Shown piece by piece: positions 63,540-64,000 of a DNA stretch of 64,000 bases. Origin of the DNA: Novosphingobium sp. (GTDB lineage: Bacteria > Pseudomonadota > Alphaproteobacteria > Sphingomonadales > Sphingomonadaceae); the NCBI GenBank assembly GCA_024236175.1, contig JACKKY010000001.1, forward strand, positions 372,001-436,000, read 5' to 3'. Each line of letters opens with the position of its first letter. Positions within the stretch are counted from its first letter, which is position 1. The notes beneath the pieces were generated by a model, which saw nothing but the letters and a program-made list of their open reading frames with translations, was not told where the DNA came from and ran no database searches. Position numbers and translations under genes: made by a program.

Positions 63540-64000
63540 CTAGTCTTCCTGCTGGATGCGGAAATTGATGGGAATGCGCACCACGGCGACGCTTCCCCGG
63601 AAGCCCTGCGGCAGCGGATCGAGGCGCTTCACCCTTCTTGCAACCCGCAGGATTTCGCGATCGAGCCGGTCCCAGCCGGTCGACTGCACCAGCTTCCAGT
63701 CGAGCACCCTGCCATCCGGCTTGACCGTGACGGCAAGGATGCCCAGCCCCTCCTCACCCTGCCGCAGCGACGCGGGCGGGTAGACGATCAACTGTGCATA
63801 GCGGGCGGTCGAGACCTCGGTGAACCGGGTGCTGACCGCGGCCGGCTTCGGTGCGGGCGGCGGTGGAGGCGGCGGAGCTGGCGGAGACGGAGCCTGGGCG
63901 GTTCCGCCGGTGCCGGAAGAATAGGTGCCGTCCCCCTGGCTCCACTGGAACACCGGCCGCGGTTCGGGCGGCGGCGCAATCGGCGGCGCGTCCCTGGCGC
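63540..64000 (-). CDS. TonB-family energy transducer (5' end beyond the window)
   Basis: The C-terminal TonB domain is clear (YPPASLRQGEEGLGILAVTV, KPDGRVLDWKLVQSTGWDRL, ending in VRIPINFRIQ). It is preceded by the Pro-rich periplasmic spacer (APPPPPPPAPKPAA). The frame is open to the last base of the window, continuing the Pro-rich part, so the N-terminal membrane helix must lie outside. It would pass proton-motive energy to outer-membrane receptors. Confidence 0.88.
   Translation of the reverse strand, partial: ARDAPPIAPPPEPRPVFQWSQGDGTYSSGTGGTAQAPSPPAPPPPPPPAPKPAAVSTRFTEVSTARYAQLIVYPPASLRQGEEGLGILAVTVKPDGRVLDWKLVQSTGWDRLDREILRVARRVKRLDPLPQGFRGSVAVVRIPINFRIQQED

Overview
The window is a 64 kb piece of a GC-rich alphaproteobacterial chromosome. 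The best fit is a sphingomonad (Sphingomonadales, Novosphingobium-like). The reasons are the divL-tsaE-amgK-murU-addB-addA-trxA gene order, a Tyr-type DivL, SdhE next to Mfd, several PilZ proteins, a host-attachment family protein and TonB-rich envelope functions. No ribosomal RNA, transposase, integrase, phage gene or CRISPR array is visible.

Layout. (1) 1-13.5 kb is a compact flagellar operon on the + strand: fliF(partial)-G-H-I-J-K-L-M-N-O-P-Q-R-flhB-fliD-fliS. It encodes the MS ring, C ring, export apparatus, cap and chaperone, and many genes overlap by 4-8 bases. It is followed by a LuxR-type regulator with a degenerate receiver, an orphan gene behind an AT-rich control region, and a two-domain PilZ protein. 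(2) 15.9-18.7 kb is a small accessory unit: a LacI-type repressor divergent from a DUF7064-like protein plus a P-loop kinase. (3) 18.7-27.8 kb is mostly housekeeping: recG, host-attachment protein, sdhE, mfd, an EAL phosphodiesterase, nadK and tRNA-Asn. (4) 27.8-41 kb is an accessory metabolic block. It holds a zinc alcohol dehydrogenase, two convergent PilZ proteins, a Rieske oxygenase/enoyl-CoA hydratase/fused CaiB operon, an IclR regulator, a phosphonate-type ABC importer (phnD, phnC, fused phnE-phnE), a porin and a PhyH dioxygenase, and a second 2OG-Fe(II) oxygenase. (5) 41-49.1 kb has secA, an acyltransferase, argJ, a GST and an inositol-monophosphatase family protein. It is interrupted by an AT-richer insertion flanked by a 144-bp duplication of the 5' end of argJ. 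(6) 49.1-60.5 kb is one tight leftward operon, divL-tsaE-amgK-murU-addB-addA, plus trxA. It joins cell-polarity control, tRNA modification, peptidoglycan recycling and recombination repair. (7) The window ends with ahcY behind a strong palindrome, a secreted protein, a peroxiredoxin and a partial TonB.

The most interesting points are these. A regulated uptake-and-oxidation module (IclR operator, PhnDCE, porin, PhyH dioxygenase) may handle a phosphonate or reduced phosphorus compound. The insertion beside argJ carries a double TonB-C-like secreted protein. FlhB has NPMH instead of NPTH, and FliM lacks the CheY-binding tail. DivL has Tyr in place of the phosphoacceptor His. The LacI/DUF7064/kinase unit has no known function. 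All assignments were made by reading the sequence without database searches. Small-gene starts and regulatory sites are the least certain.
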